64,000 nucleotides of DNA from Streptomyces sp. NBC_01451 (GCF_036227485.1 NZ_CP109479.1:7502001-7566000); one strand, 5' to 3'. Shown: positions 1 to 8,761, counted from the stretch's first letter. Numbers and translations are program-made. Notes: a model not told the origin generated them from the sequence alone.

Positions 1-1
1 G

Positions 2-34
2 CGGAACCTCTTCCCCCCCTCGGAACCTCTTCCC
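2..34. repeat. Two direct copies of CGGAACCTCTTCCC
   Basis: A 14-base unit occurs at 2-15 and again at 21-34, a 19-base period, downstream of the ogt stop codon. No function is apparent. The rest of the stretch to position 111 holds nothing I recognise. Confidence 0.4.
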
Positions 35-111
35 GTACAGGACTGTCCCCTCCTGCCGACGGGATGGGTCCCCCTCCCTGATGAAACCCTCGGGTCCCGC
101 CGCCGAAACCC

Positions 112-687
112 TCAGAACAGCGGCTCGGGCAGCACCCCTTCGAGCGCGAGCAGTTTCCGCTTGGTCTCCAGGCCGCCCCCGAACCCGCCGAGACCGCCGT
201 CGCTCTCCACGACCCGATGGCACGGCACCACGACCGGCAGTGGATTGGCGCCCATGGCCGCGCCGACCGCCTGAGCCGCGCCCGGCTGGCCGACCCGGCC
301 GGCCAGGTCGCCGTAGCCGACGACCGCGCCGTACGGCACTCCCGACGCGAGCTCGCGCAGCACCTGCCGGTTGAAACCGGAGATCAGAGACCAGTCGAGC
401 GACAGTTCGAAATCGCGCCGCTCGCCCGCGAAGTACGCAGCGAACTGGCGTATCGCCTCGGCCAGGAGCGGGGACCCGGGCGCCTCGACGGGCTCCGCGC
501 CCAGCCGGGAGGCGAGGTGCTCGACGGCCCTCTCGCGCACCGCCTCCGTGGCGTGGAACACCACGTTCACCAGGCCGTCGTGCGTCGCGGCCAGCAGCAG
601 CGGGCCGATGCCGGTCTCGACGACCGCCCACACGACCCGCCGCCGGGTCTCCGGATCCTGCCGTTCGTCCCGCCCATCGCTGTCCAT
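112..687 (-). CDS. ogt: Methylated-DNA--[protein]-cysteine S-methyltransferase
   Basis: A 191-residue suicide repair protein that moves the O6-alkyl group of guanine onto its own cysteine. The active-site motif VVVPCHRVV lies near residues 154-162, followed by the glycine-rich GGLGGFGGGLETK segment typical of the family. The N-terminal half is the usual variable domain. I place the start at the ATG of MDSDGRDE because a RecA-NDp-type promoter ends seven bases upstream (-10 TACGGT at 700-695), which predicts a leaderless message starting there; the frame stays open further upstream but that extension looks non-coding. The length is normal for Ogt. The gene is divergent from the MHYT gene. Function is very likely; whether it acts mainly on methyl or longer alkyl adducts cannot be told. 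Confidence 0.93.
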   Translation of the reverse strand: MDSDGRDERQDPETRRRVVWAVVETGIGPLLLAATHDGLVNVVFHATEAVRERAVEHLASRLGAEPVEAPGSPLLAEAIRQFAAYFAGERRDFELSLDWSLISGFNRQVLRELASGVPYGAVVGYGDLAGRVGQPGAAQAVGAAMGANPLPVVVPCHRVVESDGGLGGFGGGLETKRKLLALEGVLPEPLF

Positions 688-694
688 GCGCCCC

Positions 695-717
695 ACCGTA
701 CGACCAGCCACTGACAA
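695..717 (-). promoter_or_regulatory. RecA-NDp/PafBC-type promoter of ogt
   Basis: On the minus strand TTGTCAGTG (717-709), eight bases, then TACGGT (700-695), and seven bases later the ogt ATG. This is an exact match to the actinobacterial RecA-independent DNA-damage promoter motif recognised by PafBC. The promoter-to-ATG distance predicts a leaderless transcript. Confidence 0.82.
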
Positions 718-1020
718 CGCCCGGCGCGCGGTCCGAGCGGGCGCGGACGGTCCACGATTGACAACGGAGGGACAGCGGAGGGACAACAGAGCGACAACGG
801 AAAAAGAGGTGTGACACAGACACGGATTGAACGGAGTTGCCCGAGTCCAGACACTCCTGCCGCACAAGTGGGGCAAGGTCGTGTTTCTTTGCCGGAAAAT
901 CGTTCGACCCCTCCGGAGCCAGTCATACTCTCTGCCACGCCCCTGGCCGCCGGCCGGTCCTGGGGCAGGGGATTATTTCGGGGAATTCCGGGATGCAACA
1001 GGGCGGAAGGGCAGCCGCAC

Positions 1021-1887
1021 ATGCAGGGCACGGTCGACGGATTCAGCTACGGACTCGTCACTCCGCTGGTGGCTTACCTCATGGCCTGCCTGGGCGGCGC
1101 GCTGGGCCTGCGCTGCACCACGAGATCGATGCTGGTCACCGGGTCCTGGCGACCGGGCTGGCTGGCGCTCGGCTCGGCCGCGATCGGCTCCGGCATATGG
1201 ACGATGCACTTCGTCGCGATGATGGGGTTCACCGTCAAGGAGACCCCGATCAACTACGACATGTGGCTGACCTTCGCCAGCCTGGGCGTCGCCATCCTCA
1301 TGGTCGGCGTCGGGATCTTCATCGTCGGCTACCGGGGCGCGAGCGGAACGGCACTGTTCACCGGGGGCACCATCACGGGCCTCGGCATCGCCTCCATGCA
1401 CTACCTGGGCATGGCCGGAATGCGCCTCAACGGGAAGCTGGAGTACAACACCTTCACCGTCTCCGCCTCGGTCGTGATAGCCGTCGTGGCCGCCACCGCC
1501 GCCCTGTGGGCGGCCGGGCAGATCCGCGGTTTCCTGTGGAGCGTGGGCGCCAGTCTCGTCATGGGACTCGCCGTCAGCGGCATGCACTACACGGGCATGG
1601 CCGCCCTGCGGGTCCACCTCCACTCCGCGTCCGGGAGCCCGGACGGCGACTCGCCCGCGACCCTGCTCGCCCCCCTGATGATCGGCCCGCTGGCCTTCCT
1701 CCTGCTGGCCGGTGTCGTGGTGCTGTTCGACCCGCTGATGGTCATGGGCAAGCCCGGAGGCCGCCCGGCCGACAACAAGCCCGGCATCCCGGCCCACCCA
1801 CCGGTCCCGTACCCCGGCCGACGCCCCCCGCTGCGCCCCGGCCAGCGGCACGAGCACCGCGGTTCCCGCACCCCGCAGAACCGGTGA
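1021..1887 (+). CDS. MHYT-domain integral membrane sensor protein
   Basis: A 288-residue membrane protein with the three diagnostic repeats of the MHYT domain: MHFVAMMGF near residue 62, MHYLGMAGM near 126 and MHYTGMAAL near 189, separated by hydrophobic helices, giving about seven membrane segments. In the family the conserved Met, His and Tyr residues are proposed to bind a metal and sense a diatomic gas such as O2, CO or NO. Here no GGDEF, EAL, kinase or other output domain follows; the protein ends in a proline- and arginine-rich cytoplasmic tail. I chose the ATG at MQGTVDGF because the preceding open frame lacks coding character. It is a stand-alone sensor with unknown partner. Confidence 0.85.
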   Translation: MQGTVDGFSYGLVTPLVAYLMACLGGALGLRCTTRSMLVTGSWRPGWLALGSAAIGSGIWTMHFVAMMGFTVKETPINYDMWLTFASLGVAILMVGVGIFIVGYRGASGTALFTGGTITGLGIASMHYLGMAGMRLNGKLEYNTFTVSASVVIAVVAATAALWAAGQIRGFLWSVGASLVMGLAVSGMHYTGMAALRVHLHSASGSPDGDSPATLLAPLMIGPLAFLLLAGVVVLFDPLMVMGKPGGRPADNKPGIPAHPPVPYPGRRPPLRPGQRHEHRGSRTPQNR

Positions 1888-1897
1888 TCAGGACCCG

Positions 1898-1920
1898 TTG
1901 TCAGTGGGGGGTCGTACGGT
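1898..1920 (+). promoter_or_regulatory. RecA-NDp/PafBC-type promoter of uvrB
   Basis: TTGTCAGTG (1898-1906), eight bases, TACGGT (1915-1920), then six bases to the uvrB ATG. It is an exact match to the motif and again predicts a leaderless message. Confidence 0.88.
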
Positions 1921-1926
1921 GGATGC

Positions 1927-4062
1927 ATGCGGCCTGTTTCCAAGATCGAACGCACGGTGGCGCCCTTCGAGGTCGTCAGCCCCTACCAGCCGAGCGGTGA
2001 CCAGCCGGCGGCCATCGCCGAGCTGACTCGGCGCATCGAAGCGGGTGAGAAGGACGTCGTGCTCCTCGGCGCGACCGGCACCGGCAAGTCCGCGACCACC
2101 GCGTGGATGATCGAGAAGCTTCAGCGCCCCACGCTCGTCATGGCGCCGAACAAGACCCTGGCCGCCCAGCTGGCGAACGAGTTCCGGGAACTCCTCCCGA
2201 ACAACGCCGTCGAGTACTTCGTCTCGTACTACGACTACTACCAGCCCGAGGCATACGTCCCCCAGTCGGACACCTACATCGAGAAGGACTCCTCGATCAA
2301 CGAGGAGGTCGAACGCCTGCGCCACTCCGCGACCAACTCGCTGCTCACTCGGCGGGACGTCATCGTGGTCGCCTCCGTGTCCTGCATCTACGGCCTCGGC
2401 ACCCCGCAGGAGTACGTGGACCGGATGGTCCCCCTCAAGGTCGGCGAGGAGATCGACCGGGACCAGCTGCTGCGCCGCTTCGTCGACATCCAGTACACGC
2501 GCAACGACCTGGCCTTCACCCGCGGCACGTTCCGCGTGCGCGGCGACACCATCGAGATCTTCCCGGTCTACGAGGAGCTGGCCGTACGCATCGAGATGTT
2601 CGGCGACGAGATCGAGGCCCTCTCCACCCTCCACCCGCTCACCGGCGAGATCATCAGCGAAGACGAACACATGTACGTCTTCCCGGCCACGCACTACGTG
2701 GCGGGACCGGAGCGCATGGCGCGGGCCGTCAACGACATCGAGAAGGAACTCGGCGACCGTCTCGCCGAACTGGAGAAGCAGAACAAGCTCCTGGAGGCCC
2801 AGCGCCTGCGGATGCGGACGACGTACGACCTCGAGATGCTCCGCCAGATCGGTTCGTGCTCCGGAGTCGAGAACTACTCGATGCACTTCGACGGCCGCCT
2901 CCCCGGCTCCCCGCCGAACACCCTGATCGACTACTTCCCGGACGACTTCCTGCTCGTCATCGACGAATCGCACAACACGGTCCCCCAGATCGGCGCCATG
3001 TACGAGGGCGACGCGTCCCGCAAGCGCACGCTCGTCGACCACGGCTTCCGGCTGCCCTCCGCACTGGACAACCGCCCCCTGAAGTGGGAGGAGTTCCAGA
3101 AGCGCATCGGACAGACCGTCTACCTGTCGGCGACCCCCGGCAAGTACGAGCTCTCTCGTGGTGACGGCTTCGTCGAGCAGATCATCCGCCCCACCGGCCT
3201 CATCGACCCCGAGGTCGTCGTCAAGCCCACCGAGGGCCAGATCGACGACCTGGTGCACGAGATCCGCACGCGCGCCGAGAAGGACGAGCGTGTCCTGGTC
3301 ACCACACTCACCAAGAAGATGGCCGAGGACCTCACCGACTACTTCCTGGAACTCGGCATCCAGGTCCGCTACCTGCACAGTGACGTCGACACCCTGCGCC
3401 GGATCGAGCTGCTGCGCGAACTGCGCGCAGGCGAGTTCGACGTCCTGGTCGGCATCAACCTCCTCCGGGAGGGCCTCGACCTGCCCGAGGTGTCCCTGGT
3501 GTCGATCCTCGACGCCGACAAGGAGGGCTTCCTGCGGTCCGGGACCTCCCTGATCCAGACCATCGGCCGCGCGGCGCGCAATGTGTCCGGCCAGGTCCAC
3601 ATGTACGCGGACCGGATCACCCCGGCGATGGAGAAGGCCATCGAGGAGACCAACCGCCGCCGGGAGAAGCAGGTCGCGTACAACACCGAGAGGGGCATCG
3701 ACCCGCAGCCGCTCCGCAAGAAGATCAACGACATCGTCGCTCAGATCGCCCGCGAGGATGTCGACACGGAAGAGCTCCTCGGCTCGGGCTACCGCAAGTC
3801 GAAGGACGGCAGGGCCGCCAAGGCCCCGGTGCCCGCGCTCGGCAAGGCGGCCAAGGGAACCCGGGCCGGCAGGGGCAGGGCCGGGGAGACGGTGCCGACG
3901 GACCGTCCCGCGGCCGAACTCGCCGACCAGATCGAGGAGATGACGGCACGGATGCGCGCCGCTGCGGCCGACCTGCAGTTCGAGGTCGCAGCCCGGCTGC
4001 GCGACGAGGTGTCGGAGATGAAGAAGGAACTGCGGCAGATGAAGGAGGCGGGCATCGCCTGA
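1927..4062 (+). CDS. uvrB: UvrABC system protein B (excision helicase)
   Basis: A 711-residue damage-verification subunit of nucleotide excision repair. Seen in order: Walker A GATGTGKS at residues 48-55, the DNA-clamping beta-hairpin around [16 protein letters not shown] (about 98-113), the Walker B DESH motif in [10 protein letters not shown], helicase motifs including [13 protein letters not shown] and QTIGRAARN, and a C-terminal UVR motif ([20 protein letters not shown]) that contacts UvrC. Between the helicase core and the UVR motif is an Ala/Gly/Lys-rich linker of about 40 residues common in actinobacteria, making the protein longer than E. coli UvrB. The start is supported by the promoter six bases upstream. 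A 12-bp hairpin follows the stop codon. Confidence 0.98.
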   Translation: MRPVSKIERTVAPFEVVSPYQPSGDQPAAIAELTRRIEAGEKDVVLLGATGTGKSATTAWMIEKLQRPTLVMAPNKTLAAQLANEFRELLPNNAVEYFVSYYDYYQPEAYVPQSDTYIEKDSSINEEVERLRHSATNSLLTRRDVIVVASVSCIYGLGTPQEYVDRMVPLKVGEEIDRDQLLRRFVDIQYTRNDLAFTRGTFRVRGDTIEIFPVYEELAVRIEMFGDEIEALSTLHPLTGEIISEDEHMYVFPATHYVAGPERMARAVNDIEKELGDRLAELEKQNKLLEAQRLRMRTTYDLEMLRQIGSCSGVENYSMHFDGRLPGSPPNTLIDYFPDDFLLVIDESHNTVPQIGAMYEGDASRKRTLVDHGFRLPSALDNRPLKWEEFQKRIGQTVYLSATPGKYELSRGDGFVEQIIRPTGLIDPEVVVKPTEGQIDDLVHEIRTRAEKDERVLVTTLTKKMAEDLTDYFLELGIQVRYLHSDVDTLRRIELLRELRAGEFDVLVGINLLREGLDLPEVSLVSILDADKEGFLRSGTSLIQTIGRAARNVSGQVHMYADRITPAMEKAIEETNRRREKQVAYNTERGIDPQPLRKKINDIVAQIAREDVDTEELLGSGYRKSKDGRAAKAPVPALGKAAKGTRAGRGRAGETVPTDRPAAELADQIEEMTARMRAAAADLQFEVAARLRDEVSEMKKELRQMKEAGIA

Positions 4063-4078
4063 CCGCCGCACCGGGCAC

Positions 4079-4115
4079 GCGGGGTGCCGGCCGTCGCACC
4101 GGACCGGCACCCCGC
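4079..4115 (+). terminator. Hairpin after uvrB
   Basis: GCGGGGTGCCGG (4079-4090) pairs perfectly with CCGGCACCCCGC (4104-4115) across a 13-base loop. It has no U-tract, as is usual in Streptomyces terminators. A separate 12-bp palindrome GTGTTGCAACAC lies at 4146-4157, just upstream of the terD promoter. Confidence 0.7.
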
Positions 4116-4186
4116 CCGGGGTACGTGAGCTGCGTCGTACGCGCAGTGTTGCAACACCGACACAAAGTGCGCCCGAGGCTTCGGCA

Positions 4187-4209
4187 CTGTCAGTGCCACT
4201 GCGTAGGGT
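4187..4209 (+). promoter_or_regulatory. RecA-NDp-like promoter upstream of terD
   Basis: CTGTCAGTG (4187-4195), eight bases, TAGGGT (4204-4209). It differs from the consensus only in the first base. Transcription would start near 4216, giving a leader of about 50 bases before the GTG start. See findings. Confidence 0.7.
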
Positions 4210-4264
4210 TCAGGTCATCCGCGGACCCCGCGGAAACAGGGGACGGCTCGAGAGGGGACAGCGC

Positions 4265-4876
4265 GTGGTGGACGTATCCAAGGGCGGAACGCCCAGTGGC
4301 AGCGTCAATCTGACCAAGGGTCAGGCCATCAGCCTGCAGAAGAACGACGGGGGCACCCTGACCGCGGTGCGCATGGGCCTCGGTTGGCAGGCGGCTCCCC
4401 GGCGCGGCCTGTTCGGCTCGCGTACGCGGGAGATCGACCTCGACGCCTCCGCGGTGCTGTTCGCCGACAAGCAGCCCGTCGATGTCGTGTTCTTCCGTCA
4501 TCTGGTGAGCGACGACGGCTCGGTGCGGCACACCGGTGACAACCTCGTCGGCGGGGTCGGCCAGGGTGGTGACGACGAGGCGATCCTCGTCGACCTGCCG
4601 CGTGTGCCGGTCCACATCGACCAGATCGTCTTCACCGTGAACTCGTTCACGGGCCAGACCTTCCAGGAGGTGCAGAACGCGTTCTGCCGTCTGGTCGACG
4701 AGACCAACGGTGACGAACTCGCCCGCTACACACTGGACGGTGGCGGCCAGTACACAGCCCAGATCATGGCCAAGGTGCACCGCGCCGGCGCGGGATGGCA
4801 GATGACCGCCATCGGCACGCCTGCCAACGGCCGCACCTTCCAGGACCTGATGCCGGCGATCCTGCCGCACCTGTAG
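4265..4876 (+). CDS. TerD-family protein
   Basis: A TerD/CABP-fold protein of about 203 residues. The N-terminus carries the family signature (SKGGTPSGSVNLTKGQAISL), then GLGWQAA, the acidic DLDASAVLF strand, the DNLVGG segment where family members bind calcium, and the closing YTAQIMAKVHR strands. Family members belong to tellurite-resistance and general stress modules. Two adjacent GTG codons (4265, 4268) could start translation behind AGGGGA; I use the first. A frame extension to an upstream ATG at 4193 overlaps the promoter and is unlikely. The gene lies between uvrB and a second, fused TerD gene and has a damage-type promoter. Exact biochemical role is unknown. Confidence 0.88.
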   Translation: MVDVSKGGTPSGSVNLTKGQAISLQKNDGGTLTAVRMGLGWQAAPRRGLFGSRTREIDLDASAVLFADKQPVDVVFFRHLVSDDGSVRHTGDNLVGGVGQGGDDEAILVDLPRVPVHIDQIVFTVNSFTGQTFQEVQNAFCRLVDETNGDELARYTLDGGGQYTAQIMAKVHRAGAGWQMTAIGTPANGRTFQDLMPAILPHL

Positions 4877-4928
4877 CCGGGCCCGGGCGGCCCACGGAAC
4901 AACTGAACGACACAGGGGGACGAGGGCG

Positions 4929-6989
4929 ATGACGGCCGAGCTGATCCGGGGGCAGAACCATCCACTCTCCCAGGTCCGCCTCGAAGTGCGGATCTCGGCC
5001 GGCACGCCGATCGTGGCCGGGGCCACGGTCGGCGACGAGCAGGGCAGGATCCTCGGCGTCGAGTGGGTGGCCCACCCCGGTGCTCCCACGCTCCCCGGCC
5101 TGGAGGTCTCCAGACAGGCGGCGGCCGACCACCGGCTCGCCGTGGACCTGGGCGCCATGCCGGAGTCCGTGCACCGGATCAGCGTGCTGATCGCACTGCC
5201 GTCCGGTGTGGGCGGCCCGGTGCGCTTCGGCGCCGTAGCGGCACCCGTCGCCGCCGTCACCGGCCTCGACGGCGCCGAGGCCGCCAGTTACACGATCACG
5301 GGCCTGGAAACCGAGTCGGCCGTGGTCGCCCTGGAGCTCTACCGCAGGCAGGACGCCTGGAAGGTGCGCGCCATCGGCCAGGGGTATGCGGGCGGCCTCG
5401 CCGAACTCCTCACCGACCAGGGCCTGCCCGAGGCCCGGCAACTCGCGGACACCATCAACGAGGCGGTGTCCCGGTCCCACTCCCGCTCGGTGGCACCTCC
5501 GCCGCCCCGCACACCCGACGGCGACCGCACCCGCCGGACCGCGTCGTCTCCCGCAACCGCCCAATCCACCTCTCCGTACGCCGCTCAGGGGCCGCAGGAC
5601 ACCCCGACTCCCGGCGCACCGGAGCAGCAGGCGGGCTCAGTGGTTCAGGGCGGCCAGGGCACCGGCTCCGCTCAGCCCGCGTCGCCGTACGAGGTCCAGG
5701 ACCCGCAGAACACCCCGGCGCAGGCTGACCCCCCTGGCACCCCGCAGCCGTCCGCCCCTGGCCCCGGATCGCCGATCGACTACAGCCATCCCAACCGCCG
5801 TACCGCCGCTCCACCCCCGGCCCCGCCGACCGCACCCCCGGCCGGGTCCGGACAGGCGGCGCGGCCGGTCGCGGGGGACGCCACCGGGTGGTCCATGGAC
5901 GAGCGGCTCTACAACCAGGTCTGGGGCATGTTCGAGGACCTGGCGCGCTCCGTCGCCGCGTACCGCAGCGCCGTGGACTTCGCCGACTCGCGCCTTGAGA
6001 AAGAGATCGACATGGCACTGGCCGATCCCCGCAGCCGGGTCGGCGGCCGGGGCGAAGCCGCCCGGGAAGCGGCCCGCGCCAAGCAGGCCCAGCTCGTCGA
6101 CCAGGCGCGCGCCGCCCTCGACCGCGACCTCTCCCAGCTGACCGCCGAGGCCGAGGTCGTCGAGCCCGCGCTGCCCTTGTCCTACGCACGCTGGGACAAC
6201 CCTGTCTGGCACGGCTACCGCGTACCGATGGAGATGCCCATGGCGCTCCGGCTGGGCGACCTGCGGCTGCCCGAGAGCTCCGAACTGAGCATTCCGATGC
6301 TCGTCCGGCTGCCGCTGGAGCGCGGCCTGTGGATCGACAGCGGCGGTGAGTCCCTCGACGGCTCGCTCCTCGACTCCGACGAACTGCGGCGGCTCGCCGT
6401 GGACACGGCGGTCACGCACGCCGCCCGGTTGCTCGCCGTCCATCCGGCGGGCGAATTCGCCGTGCACGTCATCGACCCGGCGGGCGCGGGCGCCACTGCT
6501 CTCGCGCCGCTGGTGCGGACCGGTGTGCTCGCGGGTCCGCCCGCCGCCGGGGCCGCCGGTGTCGCGGACGTCCTGAGCCGGCTGACCCAGCGTGTGGACC
6601 TGGTGCAGATGGCGGTGCGCGGCGGCGCGGCCGACTCGCTGCCGCCCGACCTCGACACTGCTCAGCAGTTGTTGATCGTCAACGACTTCCCGCACGGTTT
6701 CGACGACCGGGCGGTGACCCAGCTGCGCTATCTCGCGGACGAGGGGCCGTCCGTCGGCGTCCACCTGATGATGATCGCCGACCGCGAGGACGCGGCGGCC
6801 TACGGACCGTTGCTCGACCCCCTCTGGCGTTCGCTCATGCGACTCACTCCGGTACCCGACGACCACCTTGCCGACCCGTGGGTCGGCCACGCGTGGACGT
6901 ATGAGCCGTCGGTCGTCCCGCGCGGCAGCCAGGTGCTCCAGCAGGTGCTCAGCCAGGTCGCGGAGGCCCGCCGCTCATGGAACCGCTGA
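4929..6989 (+). CDS. TerD domain fused to degenerate FtsK/SpoIIIE-like domain
   Basis: A 686-residue protein. Residues about 1-175 form a second TerD domain, more divergent than its upstream neighbour. Residues about 180-320 are a low-complexity Pro/Ala/Gln linker with repeated SPYEVQ/TPxx elements. Residues about 325-400 look helical and charged (a possible coiled coil around REAARAKQAQLVDQARAALDRD, quoted in part). The C-terminal 280 residues resemble the ATPase core of FtsK/SpoIIIE-like proteins: LRLGDLRLPE, then a Walker B-like LLIVNDFPHGFDD and GVHLMMIADREDAA. I see no Walker A GxxGxGKS/T, so ATP hydrolysis is doubtful. It starts 52 bases after terD and probably forms an operon with it. 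The FtsK assignment rests on motif pattern, not on a search. Confidence 0.8.
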   Translation: MTAELIRGQNHPLSQVRLEVRISAGTPIVAGATVGDEQGRILGVEWVAHPGAPTLPGLEVSRQAAADHRLAVDLGAMPESVHRISVLIALPSGVGGPVRFGAVAAPVAAVTGLDGAEAASYTITGLETESAVVALELYRRQDAWKVRAIGQGYAGGLAELLTDQGLPEARQLADTINEAVSRSHSRSVAPPPPRTPDGDRTRRTASSPATAQSTSPYAAQGPQDTPTPGAPEQQAGSVVQGGQGTGSAQPASPYEVQDPQNTPAQADPPGTPQPSAPGPGSPIDYSHPNRRTAAPPPAPPTAPPAGSGQAARPVAGDATGWSMDERLYNQVWGMFEDLARSVAAYRSAVDFADSRLEKEIDMALADPRSRVGGRGEAAREAARAKQAQLVDQARAALDRDLSQLTAEAEVVEPALPLSYARWDNPVWHGYRVPMEMPMALRLGDLRLPESSELSIPMLVRLPLERGLWIDSGGESLDGSLLDSDELRRLAVDTAVTHAARLLAVHPAGEFAVHVIDPAGAGATALAPLVRTGVLAGPPAAGAAGVADVLSRLTQRVDLVQMAVRGGAADSLPPDLDTAQQLLIVNDFPHGFDDRAVTQLRYLADEGPSVGVHLMMIADREDAAAYGPLLDPLWRSLMRLTPVPDDHLADPWVGHAWTYEPSVVPRGSQVLQQVLSQVAEARRSWNR

Positions 6990-7062
6990 CACCCGCGGGA
7001 ACTTCACCAAGTATCCGTAAAGTCATCTGACCTGCGGATTTGGTTCTTCTTTTACTAATCTC

Positions 7063-7092
7063 TTTACCTTTCCTTGGTGATTGGGGTACTGT
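7063..7092 (+). promoter_or_regulatory. Possible promoter of the terC-type gene
   Basis: TTTACC (7063-7068), 18 bases, TACTGT (7087-7092). Transcription from it would begin within a few bases of the riboswitch 5' stem at 7101. The surrounding 7025-7095 is unusually pyrimidine- and AT-rich for this genome. Confidence 0.5.
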
Positions 7093-7100
7093 TTGCCCCA

Positions 7101-7230
7101 CGGAGGGGAGTACTCCCTACCTGCTGCGGCGTACCCGTCAATACGGATCAATCCAGATCCCGGGGCGTCGGCCCGCAGGCGTCCGGGCGCGTGAAGGAGT
7201 CCGGCTGTCGCGGGTGGAAGAGACCTCCGG
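7101..7230 (+). promoter_or_regulatory. yybP-ykoY (manganese) riboswitch candidate
   Basis: The 5' element CGGAGGGGAGTA (7101-7112) carries the GGGGAGUA core of the yybP-ykoY family. The 3' element AGACCTCCGG (7221-7230) closes the basal stem with CCTCCG against CGGAGG and supplies the conserved GACC. Between them lie CCCGTCAATACGG and a second GC-rich arm. It sits 45 bases upstream of a TerC-family gene, a classic genomic partner of this manganese-sensing RNA. The expression platform would be the following region up to the GGAGG at 7266. Confidence 0.75.
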
Positions 7231-7274
7231 TAGCGACGACGCCGAAATTTGCCGTTACTACTGCCGGAGGCGCA

Positions 7275-8276
7275 GTGAATGTTTCCGTGGCCCTGTGGGT
7301 CCTGACCATCGTGGGTCTCGCCGCTCTGATCGCGGTGGACTTCTTCATCGGGCGCAAGCCGCACGACGTATCGATCAAGGAAGCCGGAATCTGGACGGTT
7401 GTCTGGATCGCTCTGGCCGGGCTCTTCGGCCTGGGGCTGCTCGTCTTCGGCGGCGGTGAGCCCGCCGGTGAGTTCTTCGCGGGCTTCATCACCGAGAAGT
7501 CGTTGAGCGTCGACAACCTCTTCGTCTTCGTCCTGATCATGGCGAAGTTCGCGGTGCCCTCGCAGTACCAGCAGCGGGTCCTCCTCGTCGGGGTCCTCAT
7601 AGCGCTCGTCCTGCGGGCGATATTCATCGCCGCCGGCGCCGCGATCCTCGCGAGCTTCGCGTGGGTGTTCTACATCTTCGGCGCCTTCCTCATCTGGACC
7701 GCCTGGAAGCTGATCCAGGAGGCCCGCGCCGACGACGAGGACGAGGAGTTCGAGGAGAACAAGCTGCTCAAGGCCGCCGAGAAGCGGTTCGGCGTGGCCG
7801 ACCGATACCACGGCACCAAGCTGTGGATCGAGGAGAACGGCAAGCGGATCATGACGCCGATGCTGGTCGTGATGCTCGCGATCGGTACCACGGACGTCCT
7901 GTTCGCCCTCGACTCGATCCCGGCGATCTTCGGCCTGACCCAGGACCCGTACATCGTCTTCACCGCCAACGCGTTCGCCCTGATGGGACTGCGTCAGCTG
8001 TACTTCCTCATCGGCGGCCTGCTGAGGAAGCTCGTCCACCTCTCGTACGGCCTGTCGGTCATCCTCGGCTTCATCGGCGTCAAGCTGGTGCTGCACGCGC
8101 TGCACGAGTCCGGCGTCCACGTCCCGGAGATCTCCATACCTGTCTCCCTCGGCGTGATCTGCGGGGTCCTGGTGATCACCACGGTGACCAGCCTGATCGC
8201 CTCCAGGAAGCAGGAGGCGGCCGAGGCGGCGCAGAAGGAGAGCGAAGGCGCTCCGAAGGACAGCATCGGCGCCTGA
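7275..8276 (+). CDS. TerC-family integral membrane protein
   Basis: A 333-residue membrane protein of the TerC/Alx family, which includes manganese exporters and tellurite-resistance proteins. Acidic residues conserved in the family lie inside membrane segments: ALIAVDFFIGRK, EKSLSVDNLFVF and TTDVLFALDSIPAIFG. About eight to nine helices are visible, with a cytoplasmic acidic loop (ADDEDEEFEENKLLK) and a charged Ala/Glu/Lys-rich C-terminus. I start at the GTG behind GGAGG (7266-7270); the frame is open upstream but that part overlaps the riboswitch. Mn2+ control by the leader suggests metal efflux or metallation of exported proteins, and it lies next to two TerD genes. Substrate is inferred. 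Confidence 0.9.
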   Translation: MNVSVALWVLTIVGLAALIAVDFFIGRKPHDVSIKEAGIWTVVWIALAGLFGLGLLVFGGGEPAGEFFAGFITEKSLSVDNLFVFVLIMAKFAVPSQYQQRVLLVGVLIALVLRAIFIAAGAAILASFAWVFYIFGAFLIWTAWKLIQEARADDEDEEFEENKLLKAAEKRFGVADRYHGTKLWIEENGKRIMTPMLVVMLAIGTTDVLFALDSIPAIFGLTQDPYIVFTANAFALMGLRQLYFLIGGLLRKLVHLSYGLSVILGFIGVKLVLHALHESGVHVPEISIPVSLGVICGVLVITTVTSLIASRKQEAAEAAQKESEGAPKDSIGA

Positions 8277-8402
8277 CCACGTCGGACGTAGGAACAACCA
8301 CCGTCGGGAGCGGGGCGCGGCGAATTGCCGAGCACCGTTCCCGGTGCTTCGTTGGGTGGTGAGCGTCCCTGGCCGGGGACGCCGCGGCCGGGTGGAGGCA
8401 CC

Positions 8403-8717
8403 GTGGACACAACGACGAAGTTCGTCCAGATCATCGACATCGAGACCGACCGGATGGAGGAGATGAGGGCGCTGGTCGAGGAGACCGACAAGCGCCTCGC
8501 CGGCCGTGCCGGCGGACCCACGCACCGCCTCGTTCTGCAGGACAGGAACCAGCCCAACCGGTTCCTGGTGATGATCGAGTTCGAGTCGTACGACGAGGCC
8601 ATGCGCAACAGCGACGACCCGGAGACGAGCAGGATGGCGGAGCAACTGGCCTCGATGTGTACGAGGCCGCCGTCCTTCACCGACTGCGACGTACGGGAGA
8701 TGACCGAGCTGAAGTAG
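8403..8717 (+). CDS. Small dimeric alpha/beta-barrel-like protein
   Basis: A 104-residue soluble protein starting at GTG behind GGAGG. The pattern KFVQIIDIE ... MRALVEETDKRL ... HRLVLQDRNQPNRFLVMIEFESYDEAMRN (quoted in part) ... is that of the antibiotic-biosynthesis monooxygenase-like ferredoxin fold: strand, long helix, two strands, helix. Many such small proteins are conserved in actinobacteria without known function. No catalytic residue can be assigned. It stands alone and is followed by a strong hairpin. It could bind a hydrophobic ligand or simply be structural; fold assignment is moderately secure, function unknown. Confidence 0.75.
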   Translation: MDTTTKFVQIIDIETDRMEEMRALVEETDKRLAGRAGGPTHRLVLQDRNQPNRFLVMIEFESYDEAMRNSDDPETSRMAEQLASMCTRPPSFTDCDVREMTELK

Positions 8718-8761
8718 CGGTATCGGAGCCGGGGCCGCCCGGCGGAGAGCGGCACGGGGTT

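Noticed and set aside
1888..4110. 740-residue minus-strand open frame opposite uvrB
   Set aside because: It lies wholly antisense to uvrB. Its composition (runs of Val, Asp, Leu, Gly) is the mirror image of the real gene and it has no recognised domain.
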